The notes: generated from the sequence alone by a model not told the origin. A DNA stretch of 64,000 nucleotides from Acidobacteriota bacterium (GCA_027315185.1 DAHUYO010000003.1:38694-102693); one strand, 5' to 3'; numbered from the stretch's first letter, positions 48,739 through 59,728 are shown. Program-made: numbers and translations.

Positions 48739-49590
48739 TCAGCGCAGCCAGGCTTCCAATGCGGTGGCGGCGTCGGTGGAATCGTCGCGGTATTTGACGA
48801 TCACGGGCGCGTACAGGGACAGACCCCACTCTGGCCCGCGGCCGCGGCGGACCGCGCGGCCCCCGGGCACCACGACCGCGCCGGCGGGAACGCGGAGTCC
48901 TTCGCCGGCCGCGGCGCGGTGCACCTCGCCCCGCGGCAGGTCATACAGCGGCGTGGACCGCGTCAGCACGACGCCGGCCGCCAGCACCGCGCCGGCGCCG
49001 ATATGGGCGCCTTCATAGATGCCGCAGTTGCCCCCGACCAGAACATCATCTTCCACGATGACCGGAGCGGCGTTGACCGGCTCCAAAACGCCGCCGATTT
49101 GCGCCGCGGCGCTGAGATGCACCCGCCGGCCGATTTGGGCACAGGAGCCGACCAGGGCGTGGGAGTCAATCATGCTGCCCGCGTCCACATAGGCGCCGAT
49201 ATTGACGTAACACGGCGGCATGCAGATGACGCCTGGGGCCAGGTAGGCGCCGTCGCGCACGCTGCTGCCTCCAGGAGCCACACGCACGCTGTCGCCCAGA
49301 CGCCAGTCCCGCAACGGCAGCGTGTCCTTATCGCAGTAGCGCAGCGGCCCGGCGGGAGGATATTCCGTGAGCTGGCCGAGCCGGAAGCCGAGCAGAATAC
49401 CCTGCTTCACCCAGGCGTTGGTGCGCCACCCCTGGTCGGCGGGCTCGGCGGCGCGGACCTCCCCGGCATTGAGCGCGGCGCGCAGGGCGGCGAAGGCGGC
49501 TAGCGCTTCGGCGCGCTGCGCGGCCAAGTCGGGGATGGCGGCGAGCCGCTCCAGGGCGGCGGCCAGGGCGGCGGTGTCGGCCGGACTCAT
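48739..49590 (-). CDS. dapD: 2,3,4,5-tetrahydropyridine-2,6-dicarboxylate N-succinyltransferase
   Basis: [24 protein letters not shown]..., hexapeptide repeats [43 protein letters not shown]. Confidence 0.92.
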   Translation of the reverse strand: MSPADTAALAAALERLAAIPDLAAQRAEALAAFAALRAALNAGEVRAAEPADQGWRTNAWVKQGILLGFRLGQLTEYPPAGPLRYCDKDTLPLRDWRLGDSVRVAPGGSSVRDGAYLAPGVICMPPCYVNIGAYVDAGSMIDSHALVGSCAQIGRRVHLSAAAQIGGVLEPVNAAPVIVEDDVLVGGNCGIYEGAHIGAGAVLAAGVVLTRSTPLYDLPRGEVHRAAAGEGLRVPAGAVVVPGGRAVRRGRGPEWGLSLYAPVIVKYRDDSTDAATALEAWLR

Positions 49591-50519
49591 GCGCGCGAGC
49601 CGCTGGCCCGCGGAGCATCCTCGCGGAGCAGGCCGAGCGCGTCAAGAATGCGGAAGAATTGCTCCCGGCGCGGGTTCTGCATGGGGGTCAGCGGCAGGCG
49701 GTAGACCTCCCGGCAATAGCCCATCGCCGCCAGCGCGGCCTTCACTGGAATGGGGTTGGATTCCAGGAAATTGCCCTCCAGCAAGGGCAGGAGATGAAAA
49801 TGCAGGCGCCGGGCGGAGGCGAAGTCGCCGCTGCGGGCCAAACGCATCAGCTCAGTCATCTCCGCCGGCATCTCATTGCTGGCGACGCTGATCACGCCGC
49901 GGCCGCCCAGCGCGACGACGGCCAACCCCATGGCGTCGTCGCCGGAAAGCACGGTGAAGCTGGGGGGCACGGCGGCCAGCACCGCCATGATTTGGTTCAG
50001 GTTGCCGGAGGCTTCCTTGACGCCGGCGATATTGGCGACCTGGGCCAGGCGGGCGACCGTTGCGGGTTCGATGTTGCTGGCGGTGCGGCCAGGCACGTTG
50101 TACAGCACCAGCGGCAGCTGGATGGCGGCGGCAATGGCGGCGAAGTGCTGGTAAATGCCCTCTTGGCTGGGCTTGTTGTAATACGGGGCGGCGGAAAGGA
50201 TGCCGTCCACGCCCAGCGCCGCCACGTCGCGCGCCAGGGCGGCGGTGGCGCGGGTGTTGTTGCCGCCCGCGCCGGCCAGCACGGGCACCTGGCGCTCGCC
50301 GCGCCGCGCTTCCTCGACGGCAATGGCCACCACGCGCAGGTGTTCCTCGCGGCTGAGGGTCGCGGTTTCTCCCGTGGTGCCGCCGGGAACCAGAAAGTCC
50401 ACGCCTTCCGCGATTTGCCAGCGCAGAAACCGCCGCAGCGCGGCTTCATCCACCGCCCCGTCGGCGGTGAAGGGGGTAATCAAGGCGGTGCCGCAGCCCG
50501 TGAACGGAAATGCCATCAT
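49587..50519 (-). CDS. dapA: 4-hydroxy-tetrahydrodipicolinate synthase
   Basis: [55 protein letters not shown]. Confidence 0.95.
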   Translation of the reverse strand: MMAFPFTGCGTALITPFTADGAVDEAALRRFLRWQIAEGVDFLVPGGTTGETATLSREEHLRVVAIAVEEARRGERQVPVLAGAGGNNTRATAALARDVAALGVDGILSAAPYYNKPSQEGIYQHFAAIAAAIQLPLVLYNVPGRTASNIEPATVARLAQVANIAGVKEASGNLNQIMAVLAAVPPSFTVLSGDDAMGLAVVALGGRGVISVASNEMPAEMTELMRLARSGDFASARRLHFHLLPLLEGNFLESNPIPVKAALAAMGYCREVYRLPLTPMQNPRREQFFRILDALGLLREDAPRASGSRA

Positions 50520-51205
50520 TGTCCTCCCGCGGCCATGCGGCCCAGTTCCGGGGCGATGGCGTCGAATGCATGCAACCCCCGCCGGCCCAGGATCCACCGC
50601 GCCGCCAGCAGCGCCCCTTCGGCGAAGCCGCGGCGGGAACGGGCGGTATGGGTCAGGGTAATCGTGTCGGCGGCGGCGTCGAAACCGACGGTATGGGTGC
50701 CGGGAATGGTCCCGGCGCGCACGCTGCTGGCGGGTACGTTGGGCCGGCCCGCCGCCGCCAAAATCGCTTGCAGCCGCTTCGCCGTGCCGGATGGCGCGTC
50801 CTGTTTGTGGCGGTGATGGGCCTCGGTGACGAAGGCGTCATAACTGCCTGGCATGGCATCCGCCGCCGCCGCCACGATGCGAAAAAACGCCTGCATTCCG
50901 AGGGAGAAATTGGCGCCATAGACCGCGCCCACCGGCGCTTCCGCCACTAGGCGCTCCGCCGCGGGCAACTGCTCCAGCCAGCCGGTGACGCCGATGACCG
51001 TGGGGATGCCGCCCGCCATGGCCCGCTCCAAGTTGCCCATCACCGCGCCGGCCACGCTGAAGTCAATCGCCACCAAACCCGGCGTCCAGCCGGCGCGCCA
51101 GTCCGCCGCGCCGCGCACGATGTGCGCCACGCGGTGGCCCTGCTCCCGCGCCACCTCCTCGACACAGCGATTCATTCGGCCGTAGCCGATCAAGATCAAG
51201 TCCAT
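50516..51205 (-). CDS. dapB: 4-hydroxy-tetrahydrodipicolinate reductase
   Basis: MDLILIGYGRMNRCVEE...EAHHRHKQDAPSGTAKRL signature; ATGA overlap with dapA. Confidence 0.92.
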   Translation of the reverse strand: MDLILIGYGRMNRCVEEVAREQGHRVAHIVRGAADWRAGWTPGLVAIDFSVAGAVMGNLERAMAGGIPTVIGVTGWLEQLPAAERLVAEAPVGAVYGANFSLGMQAFFRIVAAAADAMPGSYDAFVTEAHHRHKQDAPSGTAKRLQAILAAAGRPNVPASSVRAGTIPGTHTVGFDAAADTITLTHTARSRRGFAEGALLAARWILGRRGLHAFDAIAPELGRMAAGGQ

Positions 51206-51324
51206 GCGATCAACGGCGATGGCGGTAGTGTACCCTGGCGCGCGGTGATCGCGGCGCCGCCGCCAGGCTGCAACAGCCGGGCCGCGCCTGTGGGGCCCCG
51301 GTCCAGCCGGGCGCGGAAGCGGCG

Positions 51325-51392
51325 CTCCGCGCCGCGCCAATCAGAGCGGGACGCCCCGCCGCGGGCGGGGCTGGGGCCCGCGCCCACCAATG
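51325..51392 (+). repeat. Interspersed repeat family 2, copy b
   Basis: CGCGCCGCGCCAATCAGAGCGGGACGCCCCGCCGCGGGCGGGGCTGGGGCCCGCGCCCACCAATG. Confidence 0.7.
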
Positions 51393-51461
51393 ACGAAAGC
51401 GCCCGCTCCGCCGGGTAGTTCGGGAGTTGGGCGGCGCCGCTCCGGCGGCCACGCGCGGCGG

Positions 51462-51725
51462 CTAACCGGGCCGATGGCAATGAGGCCGAACGCTGGCGGT
51501 GGCGGGCGAGAGCAGCATTCCCACCAGCCGCGGCGCCGTGGCGTCGGCCAGGTGGTCGGCGGTCTTGCGCACCAGCCAGCCGGTCGCCAGCAAAGCCAGC
51601 AGCACCAGCGCCACTTCCAGCCAAAGCTGTGGGCGCCGCGCCCGGCGAATGGACACGACACGCTGGGGAACCCGGCGCGGGCGCCGCGCGGGAGGCGGAG
51701 ACGGGATTTGCGGCAGGGTCGCCAT
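51462..51725 (-). CDS. Small single-TM protein, hypothetical
   Basis: MATLPQIPSPPPARRPRRVPQRVVSIRRARRPQLWLEVALVLLALLATGWLVRK. Confidence 0.5.
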   Translation of the reverse strand: MATLPQIPSPPPARRPRRVPQRVVSIRRARRPQLWLEVALVLLALLATGWLVRKTADHLADATAPRLVGMLLSPATASVRPHCHRPG

Positions 51726-51913
51726 GGGTGCTTCTATCCATCAATACGCGCCATGCGGGCCAAAGTTAGCTGTAACTTGGGTGAAAATTCGCCTGATGCA
51801 TTGCCGCGGTCAACCCGCGCCGGCTAGGAATGGAATCGCCCGCAAGCGCGGCGCGCCGGATGCAGCGCGGGCCGGGAGCCAATGGACGGGCTCGGTCCTC
51901 GGGCAAGGCCGGA

Positions 51914-52471
51914 TTATTGTACGTGCACGCGCAGCTGGACCGGCAGCGTGGCGGGCGGACGGCACAGTGTGTCGTTGCAGGCTTGGTATTGCAGCGTGCC
52001 GGACAGCACCTGCGCTCCGGCGCCCGCCGCGGCGCGCAGATCCACGCGCACCGGAAACGTGCCGCTGAATACCGAAAGCGGCTTGGCGGCGAACTGAAAC
52101 TTCAACTCCCGCGGCTGCGGCCAGTGGATGGCGCGCACCTCAATGCCCTTGCCGTGGCCGGAGAAACGCAGCGTGGTGGCAATCAAAAAGGAGGAATTGG
52201 GGTGGTTGGAATTGATGTGATAGCCCGCGCGCACCCGGAATACGAGCACCGCCTGGCTCACGCCGCCGCGACGCAGCGCCGGCGCCTGGACGCGCCGCAG
52301 GGTGACGACCGGGGCTGGGCCGCCGGCCGGGCCGCCGGCGCGCGGCTCCGGCGCATGGGCCGCCGCCAAGGCGAATCCGCCCAGCAGCAGCATGGCCGCG
52401 CCGACGATCAAACACCCCAGGCCCGCGGGGTTGAAGCTAAAGGATCTTTTGGATGCGATATTGCAGTTCAT
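51914..52471 (-). CDS. DsbD N-terminal (alpha) domain-like protein
   Basis: GYHINSNHPNSSFLIATTL...LSGTLQYQACNDTLCRPPATLPVQL. Confidence 0.75.
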   Translation of the reverse strand: MNCNIASKRSFSFNPAGLGCLIVGAAMLLLGGFALAAAHAPEPRAGGPAGGPAPVVTLRRVQAPALRRGGVSQAVLVFRVRAGYHINSNHPNSSFLIATTLRFSGHGKGIEVRAIHWPQPRELKFQFAAKPLSVFSGTFPVRVDLRAAAGAGAQVLSGTLQYQACNDTLCRPPATLPVQLRVHVQ

Positions 52472-53069
52472 CTTGTCCTTCCAGGCCCTCGACGCGTGCG
52501 GAGATTTTGCCGTTGCGGCCAATGAAGAAAGTCGTCGGCAGGCCGAACGGCATGCCATAACTGTCGGCGAGCGCGCCCTGGTCCATGGCCACCGGGTAGT
52601 CCATGGCGTGCGTCGCGAGGTATTTTCTTACCGGCGCCGCCTGCGAATCTTCGGAAATGCCGATGATTTGCAGCCCCTGCGCCGCGTATTTCTTTTGCAG
52701 CGTATTCCAGAAGGGAATCTCTTCCTTGCAGGGACCGCACCAGGAGGCCCAGAAATCCAGAATCACCGGATGGCCCTTGAACTGCGCCAGCGAAATGGGC
52801 TTGCCCTGGAGCGTGGTGAGGTTGAAATTCGGCGCGGTCATGCCCTGCACCGAATCGGCGGTCATCAGCACCCCCGCCGCCGGCGCGCCGCCACTGGCCG
52901 CGGCTGCCTTGGCGGCGGCGCGGCGATGGGCGGAGATGTAGAGCAGCCCGCCGGCGACCACCACGGCGATGATGATCCAGTTGGTCAGGCGCGCCTTGCC
53001 GGTGTTGCCGCTTGCGCCAGGATTGGGAGTCGGAGTTTCGAAAGAGCCGGATTGGGGTGCTTCGCTCAT
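52437..53069 (-). CDS. TlpA-family thioredoxin-like disulfide reductase
   Basis: GHPVILDFWASWCGPCKEEIPFWNTLQKKY...GLPTTFFIGRNGKI. Confidence 0.95.
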   Translation of the reverse strand: MSEAPQSGSFETPTPNPGASGNTGKARLTNWIIIAVVVAGGLLYISAHRRAAAKAAAASGGAPAAGVLMTADSVQGMTAPNFNLTTLQGKPISLAQFKGHPVILDFWASWCGPCKEEIPFWNTLQKKYAAQGLQIIGISEDSQAAPVRKYLATHAMDYPVAMDQGALADSYGMPFGLPTTFFIGRNGKISARVEGLEGQDELQYRIQKIL

Positions 53070-53887
53070 AGAACCAGCTTATTCAAGAATGGGATTTGGG
53101 CCAAGTAGCCCGATAGCAAGGTCATCTGATGCGTCAGCAGCAGTACGCCGATCAGCACCAGCAAACCCCCGGAAATGACTTCCACCGTGTGCAGATGGCG
53201 GCGGAAACCCTTATAAAACGCCGCGAATCGGTCCAATGCCAAGGCGGTCAGCAGGAAGGGCACCGCCAGGCCGAGAGAATAAACCACCAGCAAGTAGACG
53301 CCCTGGCCGGCGGTGTGTTGGCCGGCGGCCAAGATCAGGATCGTTCCCAGGATCGGACCGATGCATGGCGTCCAGCCAAAGGCGAAGGCGAAGCCAATGG
53401 CGAACGCCCCGGCGCTGGTGGCGCCGAACTTTTGCGCCCGCAAGCGCTTGTCCGAGTACAACGCGCCGATCTTGATGACCCCCAGCAGGTGCAGGCCGAA
53501 GAGGATAACGATGATGCCGCCCACTTCGCTCAGCACCGTCTGATAGGTGCGGAGCACATGGCCCACCGAGGTGGCGGCGGCGCCCAGCCCGATGAATACG
53601 ACGGAAAAGCCGAGAATGAAAAATAGCGCGTGGCGCAGCAGCGCGCTGGACTGCCACAGCCGCCGCCGCGGTTGCGCGGGGGCTGCCACCGCCACGGCCT
53701 GGCCGCCGCCCTCTGCCAGTTCGGCCGGAAGCGCGGGCGGGCCCGGCGGTGGGCCGCCCAAGGGAGCTCCCGCGGCGGTGCCGGAAAGCATGGACAAGTA
53801 GCCCGGAACCAGGGGCAGCACGCACGGCGACAAGAACGAGAGCAGCCCGGCGAGGAAGGCGTAGGCGAAGGTGACGGAATGGGCCAT
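53066..53887 (-). CDS. CcdA-family cytochrome c biogenesis/thiol transport protein
   Basis: AFLAGLLSFLSPCVLPLVPGYLSMLSG; FAFGWTPCIGPILGTIL. Confidence 0.95.
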   Translation of the reverse strand: MAHSVTFAYAFLAGLLSFLSPCVLPLVPGYLSMLSGTAAGAPLGGPPPGPPALPAELAEGGGQAVAVAAPAQPRRRLWQSSALLRHALFFILGFSVVFIGLGAAATSVGHVLRTYQTVLSEVGGIIVILFGLHLLGVIKIGALYSDKRLRAQKFGATSAGAFAIGFAFAFGWTPCIGPILGTILILAAGQHTAGQGVYLLVVYSLGLAVPFLLTALALDRFAAFYKGFRRHLHTVEVISGGLLVLIGVLLLTHQMTLLSGYLAQIPFLNKLVL

Positions 53888-53999
53888 CGGTTCGGAGTAG
53901 GGATCCGCGAGCGCCGGATGGGCGGCTACCGCCCACCTCACAATGGATGTTGGCCGCCGCGCCCAGGTTACGAAACTTGCAACCCCGCGGCCCACCTGC

Positions 54000-55184
54000 C
54001 TATAGAATGCCCTGTTCCCGCGCCACCCGCGCCAAAATGTCCAGCGCCTGCGTCAGTTCCTCGCGCGTGTGCGTGGCGGTGACGATGGTCCGCAGCCGCG
54101 CTTTGCCTTCGGGAACGGTGGGGAAGGCGATGCCGGTGGCCAGCAATCCCGCTTGAAACAGCGCCGCGGAGAAGGCCATGGCCTTGCGCCCCTCGCCCAC
54201 CATGATGGGCGTAATCGGCGTCTCGCTGGTTCCGGTGTTGAAGCCGAGCTGCTGCAAGCCGGCCTTGAAAAAACGCGTGTTGTCCCACAAGCGCTCGATG
54301 CGTTCCGGTTCGTCTTCCAGCACCTGAAACGCCGCCAGGCAGGTGGCGGCCACCGCGGGGGGATGGGAGGTGGAAAACAAAAAGGGCCGGCCGCGGTGGT
54401 ACAGAAACTCGATCAGTTCCCGCCGCCCGCAAACATAGCCGCCCAGCGCGCCGACCGCCTTGGACAGCGTGCCCACTTGCACGTCCACCCGGCCGTGCAA
54501 GCCAAAATGATCCACCGTGCCACGGCCGTTTTTGCCCAGCACGCCGGAGGCGTGGGCGTCGTCCACCATCATGATGGCGCCGTATTTTTCCGCCCAGTCG
54601 CAGAGTTGGGGCAGCGGGGCGATGTCGCCGTCCATGCTGAAAACGCCGTCGGTGATCAGCAGCTTGCGGCCCGGCTGGCCGGCGACTTCCTTCAGCCGCG
54701 CTTCCGCCGCGGCGACGTCGCGGTGGGGGAAGACCTTGATGGTGGCGCGAGACAGGCGCGCGCCATCAATGATGCTGGCGTGGTTCAGCTCGTCGGAGAT
54801 GATGAAATCCTCGCGGCCTAGGATGGCGCTGACCGTGCCGGCGTTGGCGGTGAACCCGCTCTGGAACACCACCGCGGCTTCGGTGTGCTTAAAGGCCGCG
54901 ATTTTGGCCTCCAGCTCCATATGGATGGCCATGGTGCCGGAGATGGTGCGCACCGCTCCCGAGCCCACGCCCTCGCGGTCCAGCGCCTGATGGGCCGCCT
55001 GCCGCAGGCGGGGATGGGTGGTCAGGCCGAGATAGTTGTTGGAGCTGAGGTTGATGACGCGGCGGCCGTCGAAGATGGAGATCGGTTTCTGTTCGCCTTC
55101 CAACACCCGCAGGCGGAAGCGCAGGCCCTTAGCCTCCAGCGCGGCCAGCTCATCGGCCAAATATTGCAATTGGGGACGGGACAT
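54000..55184 (-). CDS. kbl: Glycine C-acetyltransferase (2-amino-3-ketobutyrate CoA ligase)
   Basis: INLSSNNYLGLTTHPRL, SDELNHASIIDGARLS, MMVDDAHASGVLGKNGRGTVDHF, adjacent to tdh. Confidence 0.93.
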   Translation of the reverse strand: MSRPQLQYLADELAALEAKGLRFRLRVLEGEQKPISIFDGRRVINLSSNNYLGLTTHPRLRQAAHQALDREGVGSGAVRTISGTMAIHMELEAKIAAFKHTEAAVVFQSGFTANAGTVSAILGREDFIISDELNHASIIDGARLSRATIKVFPHRDVAAAEARLKEVAGQPGRKLLITDGVFSMDGDIAPLPQLCDWAEKYGAIMMVDDAHASGVLGKNGRGTVDHFGLHGRVDVQVGTLSKAVGALGGYVCGRRELIEFLYHRGRPFLFSTSHPPAVAATCLAAFQVLEDEPERIERLWDNTRFFKAGLQQLGFNTGTSETPITPIMVGEGRKAMAFSAALFQAGLLATGIAFPTVPEGKARLRTIVTATHTREELTQALDILARVAREQGIL

Positions 55185-55200
55185 AATCTCAGGGCGGGCC

Positions 55201-56247
55201 TCAGGCGGGGCGTTGGCCGTCGGGATATAACAGCACCTTGGCGGCGGCGCCGCTGCGCAGTTCCTCCATGGCTTGCGCGAAGCTGGCCAGCGGCAGGCGG
55301 TGCGTGAACAGCGGCTCAAGCTGAAGGCGGCCCGCGCGCAGCAGCGCCTGCATTTGATACCAGGTTTCGAACATGCGCCGGCCATGGATGCCCTGCACCG
55401 TAAGGCCCTTCAAGATGATCTGATTGCCCAAATCCAATTCCATGGGGGTGGCGGGAATGCCCAGCAAACTGACCCGAGCGCCGGGACGCGCCAGCGCGAA
55501 CGCCGTGCGGACGCCGTCGGCGTGGCCGGAAAACTCCAGGACCACGTCGGCGCCGCCGCCCTCGGTCTGGGCGGCGATTTCCTCTACCGCCCGTGCTTGC
55601 CGCGGGTCCAGCGCCACATCCGCGCCCATTTGCCGCGCCAGCGCGCGGCGGTGTTCGTTGATCTCCAGGGCGAAGATCGGCCCGGCGCCCACCGCCCGGG
55701 CCACGGCAATGCCCATCAGCCCGATCGGCCCGCAGCCGACCACGGCCACGCTGCGCGCCGCGATTTCCCCGGCCAGCACGGTATGCACGGCATTGCCCAG
55801 CGGATCGAGAATGGCGCCATATTCGGCGGGCACCGCGGGGTCCAGCTTCCAAAGATTGCTCTCCGGGATGCGGACGAATTCGGCGAAGCAGCCATCGGCA
55901 TCCACGCCCAAAATGTGCAGCGACCGGCAAACGTGCGCCTGGCCGGTGCGGCATTGCAGGCAGCGCCCGCAGGCGATGTGCATCTCGGCGCTAACGGCTT
56001 CGCCCGGCCGCGCCGACTGCACCTCCGCGCCGATTTTCTCCACCACGCCGCAGAACTCATGGCCGAAGGTCAAGGGCGGCCGCAGCCGCCGCCGCGACCA
56101 ATCGTCCCATTCGTAGATGTGCAGATCGGTGCCGCAGATCGAGGCCATCCGCACCCGCACCAACACGTCCCGCGGACCCAACTCCGGCACGGGTACGGAG
56201 CGAATTTCCGCTCCCGGCGCCGGGCTAGGTTTGACCAGGGCTTGCAT
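55201..56247 (-). CDS. tdh: L-threonine 3-dehydrogenase
   Basis: MASICGTDLHIYEWDDWSRRRLRPPLTFGHEFCGVVE; CRTGQAHVCRSLHILGVDADGCFAEFVRIPESNLWKL. Confidence 0.95.
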   Translation of the reverse strand: MQALVKPSPAPGAEIRSVPVPELGPRDVLVRVRMASICGTDLHIYEWDDWSRRRLRPPLTFGHEFCGVVEKIGAEVQSARPGEAVSAEMHIACGRCLQCRTGQAHVCRSLHILGVDADGCFAEFVRIPESNLWKLDPAVPAEYGAILDPLGNAVHTVLAGEIAARSVAVVGCGPIGLMGIAVARAVGAGPIFALEINEHRRALARQMGADVALDPRQARAVEEIAAQTEGGGADVVLEFSGHADGVRTAFALARPGARVSLLGIPATPMELDLGNQIILKGLTVQGIHGRRMFETWYQMQALLRAGRLQLEPLFTHRLPLASFAQAMEELRSGAAAKVLLYPDGQRPA

Positions 56248-56596
56248 AGGAAATGAGCCGGTAGCAACCGACTTTTGATGCTAACAGGTTTGCCTTTCCC
56301 CGGCCCTACGCCGCCGCCCTGCCGTCCGGTTGGTGGGGCGTGGCGAAGCCCGCGCCGCGCACCGGGCGCCGCAGGCCAACCGGCCGCGGGCCAGGGGCGG
56401 CGGCGACAGCCCGTAACACGCGATGTGCCGCCGCCATGCCACCGCGTTGCGGCCGCCCCCGCGGTTTGGCGGCACGCCGCGCTACACCGCGCAGCCGGTT
56501 GATCTACCATGGCGGAGTCAGTGGCTGGGCAGGGCGCTAGGCCGGCGGGCGATGTCCGTCTGGCTGGCGGCGCCGTCCCGGCGCCGCCATATCCCC

Positions 56597-59128
56597 ATGA
56601 ATAATTTCCGCTTGCGCTCCCTCTTCCGCTCTGGCGCCGCCGGCGCGATTTTTTGTTTGGCCTGGGCCCTGCCCGGCTGGGCGCAATGGACCGCGGTGGG
56701 CAATATGCCGCCGGCACGGCGCGTCGCCGATGGCGTCTTTTATCGCAATGCCTCGGGCGTGGTCCGCCTGACGGTGATTCGCCCCGGTATTATTCGCGTC
56801 TGCTTCACGCCGGCGCCGGAGGCTCAGCTGTCCCTGGGCCGATCCTTCGCGCTGGCGCCAAAGTCCTCCGCCGCCGCGCCCCCGGCCTTCACCTTCGCCA
56901 CCGGCGTGGCCGGCGACGTACTGCAAACTTCGGCGCTCAAGGTGGTCATCACCCGTCATCCCTTCCGGTTGCGGTTTTACGATCCCAGCGGGCGGTTGAT
57001 TGACGCCGACGCCGCCGATGGCATGGCGTTCGATTCCGCGGATGCCGCCGACGGCGGCGGTGCGCGCGTGCGCGTTTGGAAGCAATTGAACGCTGGCACG
57101 CATTTCTACGGCTTGGGGGAAAAGACCGGTCCGCTCGATAAGCGCGGCGAGCGCCTGGGCGGCACCGATTACGTGATGTGGAACACCGACCAGCCCGGCT
57201 ATAACAACGCCACCGACCCGCTCTACGCCGACATTCCGTTTCTGCTGGTGCTGGACAAACCCGCGCACCAGCCGGCGCTGGCGCACGGCGTGTTCTTCGA
57301 CAATACCTTCCGGGCCAGCTTCGATCTCGGCAAGACCAGCCGCCGCTTTTACGATTTCGGCGCGCAGGGAGGGCCGCTCAACTATTACCTGATCGCCGGG
57401 CCCACGCCCAAGGACGTGTATCGCCGCTATGCGGCACTGACCGGCCGCATTCCCATGCCGCCGCTTTGGAGCCTGGGCTACAACCAGTGCCGCTACAGCT
57501 ATTACCCCGCCAGCCGCGTCCTGCACATCGCCGAAAAGTTTCGCCGCCTGCACATTCCCGCCGACGTGGTGTGGATGGACATCGCCTACATGCGTGGCTA
57601 CCGCATCTTCACCTGGAGTCCGAAGGGCTTTCCCCATCCCCGCCGCCTGTTGGCCCAGCTGCACCGCATCGGCTTTCATGCCGTCACCATCATTGACCCC
57701 GGCGTAAAGCGGGACCCGAGCGGCTATGCCACCTATGCCAGCGGCGTCGCCGTCGGCGTCTTCGTCAAATATCCCGACGGGCGGATCTACGCCGGTCCGG
57801 TCTGGCCGGGGCCGGCGGTGTTCCCGGACTTCACCGCTGCAGCGGCACGCACCTGGTGGGCGGGGCAGGTCGCCCGCTTCGCCGCCGCCGGCGTGGACGG
57901 CCTTTGGAACGACATGAACGAGCCCTCGATCTTCAATACCGCGAGCGGCACCATGCCGGACCAAGTGATCTTCCATCACGACGGCCAGGCCATGACCGCC
58001 GCCGCGGCGCACAACGTATTTGGGCAGCAGATGTCCCGCGCCTCGCGCCAGGGATTGCTCCAACTGCGCCCACAAGACCGTCCCTTCGTGCTGACCCGCG
58101 CCACCTACGCCGGCGGCCAGCGCTACGCGGCGCTGTGGACCGGCGACAACACCTCCCGCTGGAGCTATCTCCCGGATGGCATCACCACGCTGCTAGGCAT
58201 GAATCTTTCCGGTTTCCCCTTCGTCGGCAATGACATCGGCGGCTTCGCCGGCACGGCCACGCCCGACCTGTGGACGCGCTGGGTGGAAGCGGCTGCGTTC
58301 TTTCCCTTCATGCGCGGCCATTCCTCGATCGGCACGCCGCAGAAGCAGCCCTGGTCCTTCGGCACGGCTCACCTGGCGGAGAATCGCCGCGCCATCGAGC
58401 GCCGTTACCAATATCTGCCGTACATCTACGACGCCTTCCATCAGGCCGCGCAGACCGGCCTGCCGATCCTGCGCCCGCTGGTGCTGGCCTTCCCCAACGA
58501 TCCCCACACCTACGGCTTGGCGAGCGAGTATCTATTCGGCCGCGATCTGTTGATTGCGCCCATCTTGCGCCCCGCCGGCACCGGCCGCGGCGTCTATTTT
58601 CCCGCGGGGACTTGGTATCGCCTGCAAAACGGCCGTGCCCCGCGGGCATTTACCGGGCCGGCAACCAAGATCGTAAGCGCCGATGAGGGCCAGTTGCCCT
58701 TGTTCGCCCGCGGCGGGGCAATTCTCTTTCGCGCGCCGGGGGGTAAATCGGCGCCCATCAACGCCGCCGCCGAACTGAAGGCGCCGTTGACGTTCGATAT
58801 CCTCTCCCAAACCGCCACGCAACGCAGGTTGTACGAAGACGACGGTGAAACCTTCGCCTACCGGCAGGGCGTCTATTTCCGCCGCACGGTTGCCTATCAG
58901 CCTGGTCTCGGGCAAACGGTGATCACGCTGTCCGCCGCCCAAGGTTCGTACCGGCCTCCGCGGCCCGACAACGTGATTGAACTCCATTGGACTCCCAAAC
59001 CGGCCGGCGTGGAACTGAACGGCACGCCGCTGCCCGGGAGCGCGGTGCATTACAACCGCAAGCTCCAGCGCCTGTTGATCACCATTCCGCAATCCGCGGA
59101 ACGGCAAACGGTCACCGTGCGCTGGTAA
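56597..59128 (+). CDS. Glycoside hydrolase family 31 protein
   Basis: HFYGLGEKTGPLDKRG, GVDGLWNDMNEPSIFN nucleophile region, NDIGGFAG, FFPFMRGHSSIGTPQKQPW. Confidence 0.95.
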   Translation: MNNFRLRSLFRSGAAGAIFCLAWALPGWAQWTAVGNMPPARRVADGVFYRNASGVVRLTVIRPGIIRVCFTPAPEAQLSLGRSFALAPKSSAAAPPAFTFATGVAGDVLQTSALKVVITRHPFRLRFYDPSGRLIDADAADGMAFDSADAADGGGARVRVWKQLNAGTHFYGLGEKTGPLDKRGERLGGTDYVMWNTDQPGYNNATDPLYADIPFLLVLDKPAHQPALAHGVFFDNTFRASFDLGKTSRRFYDFGAQGGPLNYYLIAGPTPKDVYRRYAALTGRIPMPPLWSLGYNQCRYSYYPASRVLHIAEKFRRLHIPADVVWMDIAYMRGYRIFTWSPKGFPHPRRLLAQLHRIGFHAVTIIDPGVKRDPSGYATYASGVAVGVFVKYPDGRIYAGPVWPGPAVFPDFTAAAARTWWAGQVARFAAAGVDGLWNDMNEPSIFNTASGTMPDQVIFHHDGQAMTAAAAHNVFGQQMSRASRQGLLQLRPQDRPFVLTRATYAGGQRYAALWTGDNTSRWSYLPDGITTLLGMNLSGFPFVGNDIGGFAGTATPDLWTRWVEAAAFFPFMRGHSSIGTPQKQPWSFGTAHLAENRRAIERRYQYLPYIYDAFHQAAQTGLPILRPLVLAFPNDPHTYGLASEYLFGRDLLIAPILRPAGTGRGVYFPAGTWYRLQNGRAPRAFTGPATKIVSADEGQLPLFARGGAILFRAPGGKSAPINAAAELKAPLTFDILSQTATQRRLYEDDGETFAYRQGVYFRRTVAYQPGLGQTVITLSAAQGSYRPPRPDNVIELHWTPKPAGVELNGTPLPGSAVHYNRKLQRLLITIPQSAERQTVTVRW

Positions 59129-59353
59129 CTTCGCTCCGGTGCGTTCCCGGGCGCTAATCTCGCGAGGCAACCGCCGCCCCTGCGGACGAATCGTACCGCT
59201 AGGCGGACAAGAAGAGCGTTTTGCTTGGAACCTCAATTATTCGGCGAAAGCCAAATAAGGAGCACCCAGCAAAGCGTCTTGCCTTGTCCGCCATTTCTTT
59301 GGCCTCCGGCAACAATTTGACTTCACGATAGGCGCGGCTAAAATAACCGGGCG

Positions 59354-59629
59354 ATGCGGTGCATGATCTGGGCCGTGGCCTGGCTGTTGGCCCTGACCGG
59401 TGCGGCGGCGGCGCAGTGCCGGCCCCTGCCGAGTAGTTCCGTTCCTGCTGCCGACCACCGCATGCGGACCCTGCATTTTCCCAGCGATACGATCTGGGCC
59501 AGATTCAGCGCCGGCGGGCGCCGGCTGCTGGTGGTTACGGAGAGTCAGACGGCCTACCTGTTCTCGCTGGCGCATTGGACCTCCCCGGTGCCCGCGGCGT
59601 CCACGCCGGCGGCGAAATTGCGGCGCTAG
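59354..59629 (+). CDS. Hypothetical exported small protein
   Basis: MRCMIWAVAWLLALTGAAAAQCRPLPSSSVPAADHRMRTLHFPSDTIWARFSAGGRRLLVVTESQTAYLFSLAHW. Confidence 0.55.
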   Translation: MRCMIWAVAWLLALTGAAAAQCRPLPSSSVPAADHRMRTLHFPSDTIWARFSAGGRRLLVVTESQTAYLFSLAHWTSPVPAASTPAAKLRR

Positions 59630-59728
59630 ACGCGGACGCAACGGCTGTGCGCGGCCCCCGCCGGCGGCGAACGCGGTCCCGCCTTCAGCCCATCCAATCT
59701 CTCAAACGAAATCGAATGAGAGGTTTTG

